DNA from: an uncultured Oscillospiraceae bacterium
Lineage (GTDB): Bacteria > Bacillota > Clostridia > Oscillospirales > Oscillospiraceae
Assembly (NCBI GenBank): GCA_910587205.1
Contig: CAJULZ010000148.1
Coordinates: forward strand, 1 to 5,420
Length of the DNA stretch: 5,420 nucleotides
Direction of reading: 5' to 3'
The translations under genes and the position numbers were made by a program. The notes below the pieces were generated by a model that searched no databases, had not been told where the DNA came from, and saw only the letters and a list, made by a program, of their open reading frames with translations. Positions 4,918-5,420 of this stretch are shown one piece after another (within the stretch, counting starts at the first letter, position 1; every line of letters begins with the position of its first letter).

Positions 4918-5420
4918 ATGGGATATTTGACAACTCTTGCCATCATTTTTGTTTCCATCTGGTGCTGTTTCTTTCTCCTGCTGTTCCATTACGGTGTATT
5001 TGCCCTGATTGGCGTGTTCATGCGAACGACCTATCCCAAGACGGACCGCCTGCTGAAGTATGGCATTGTCATTGCCGCCCGTAACGAGGAGGCGGTGATC
5101 GGCTCCCTGCTGGACAGCGTCCGGGCTTGCGATTATCCGCAGGAAAAACTGGTGGTGTTTGTTGTGGCCCACAACTGTACCGACCGCACCGCCCAGATTG
5201 CCCGGGCGCACGGGGCCAACGTCTACGAGTATGACAACCCGGCGGAACGCACGGCGGGCTATGCCTACCGCTATCTGTTTGATCGGATCAATGCCGAGTG
5301 GGGAGATGCGGGGATGGACGGCTTTTTCATCATCAACGCCGACAACGTCCTTGCCCTGGACTACATCTCCAAAATGAACGACGCCTTTGTGGCCACAGGC
5401 GGGGAACACGTCATCACTTC
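4918..5420 (+). CDS. Family 2 glycosyltransferase, membrane-anchored, partial at the window end
   Basis: This is a GT-A fold glycosyltransferase related to processive polysaccharide synthases. Only the first 167 codons are in the window. A hydrophobic segment (about residues 7-34) precedes the catalytic domain, as in cellulose-synthase-like and hyaluronan-synthase-like enzymes. The domain opens with YGIVIAARNEEAVIGSLLDSV (about 48-68), the first strand and nucleotide-binding region. It continues with VVAHNCTDRTAQIARAHGA (82-100) and reaches the metal-binding strand FFIINADNV (136-144), where D142 is the DxD-type aspartate and the first position is Asn. The acceptor-site and QxxRW motifs would lie beyond the edge. 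The start is uncertain: ATG 4918 has only a GGATGAG-like site (4900-4906, 11-base spacer), and GTG 4906 is an in-frame alternative. It follows the glucanase after 74 bases that contain a strong hairpin, and it probably shares that gene's transcript. The sugar and product cannot be told from this part. Confidence 0.88.
   Translation, partial: MGYLTTLAIIFVSIWCCFFLLLFHYGVFALIGVFMRTTYPKTDRLLKYGIVIAARNEEAVIGSLLDSVRACDYPQEKLVVFVVAHNCTDRTAQIARAHGANVYEYDNPAERTAGYAYRYLFDRINAEWGDAGMDGFFIINADNVLALDYISKMNDAFVATGGEHVIT

Noticed and set aside
3776..4933. Two similar minus-strand open frames opposite the glucanase (3776-4357 and 4499-4933)
   Set aside because: Their resemblance to each other is explained by the tandem duplication on the plus strand. 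They are antisense shadows rather than a gene pair.
1..5420. CRISPR array, tRNA, rRNA or insertion sequence
   Set aside because: No regularly spaced repeats, cloverleaf-like sequence, ribosomal RNA core or transposase reading frame was seen on either strand.

Overview
The window looks like chromosomal DNA of a GC-rich Gram-positive bacterium, most likely a gut-type Clostridia (Oscillospirales-like). The basis is the strong AGGAGG-type ribosome binding sites, a classic lipoprotein signal with an LAAC lipobox, an AgrC-type sensor kinase, a LytTR response regulator, and the GC-rich third codon positions in the downstream genes. This assignment is inference from style and was not tested by a search. 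All genes I accept lie on the + strand.

Layout. Positions 1-148 are an AT-richer leader with a possible extended -10 promoter. Positions 149-931 encode a soluble protein I do not recognise. It is followed after 14 bases by a two-component pair: a LytTR response regulator (946-1668) and a multi-pass GHKL histidine kinase of the AgrC/ComD type (1661-3025). These two genes overlap by 8 bases. The 249-base gap 3026-3274 is the densest regulatory stretch. It holds a rho-independent terminator, a near-consensus promoter embedded in that terminator, a pair of direct repeats just upstream of the -35 that could be a LytTR operator, and a leader of about 130 nt with two hairpins.

Positions 3275-4843 encode a lipoprotein with two tandem, about 89% identical GH16 domains of the licheninase (beta-1,3-1,4-glucanase) type. 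Both retain the full EIDIE catalytic motif. A perfect 19-bp hairpin (4853-4894) without a U-tract follows. A membrane-anchored family 2 glycosyltransferase then begins at 4918 and runs off the end of the window.

How the parts may work together (inference): a peptide- or signal-sensing kinase and its regulator sit directly upstream of a surface beta-glucanase and a polysaccharide-synthase-like glycosyltransferase. Synthase genes paired with a hydrolase of the same polymer are a known design in exopolysaccharide loci, such as cellulose synthase with its GH8. The most interesting reading is therefore a regulated beta-glucan, possibly mixed-linkage glucan, synthesis and turnover locus. The simpler alternative is that the GH16 protein digests dietary cereal beta-glucan and the glycosyltransferase is an unrelated neighbour.
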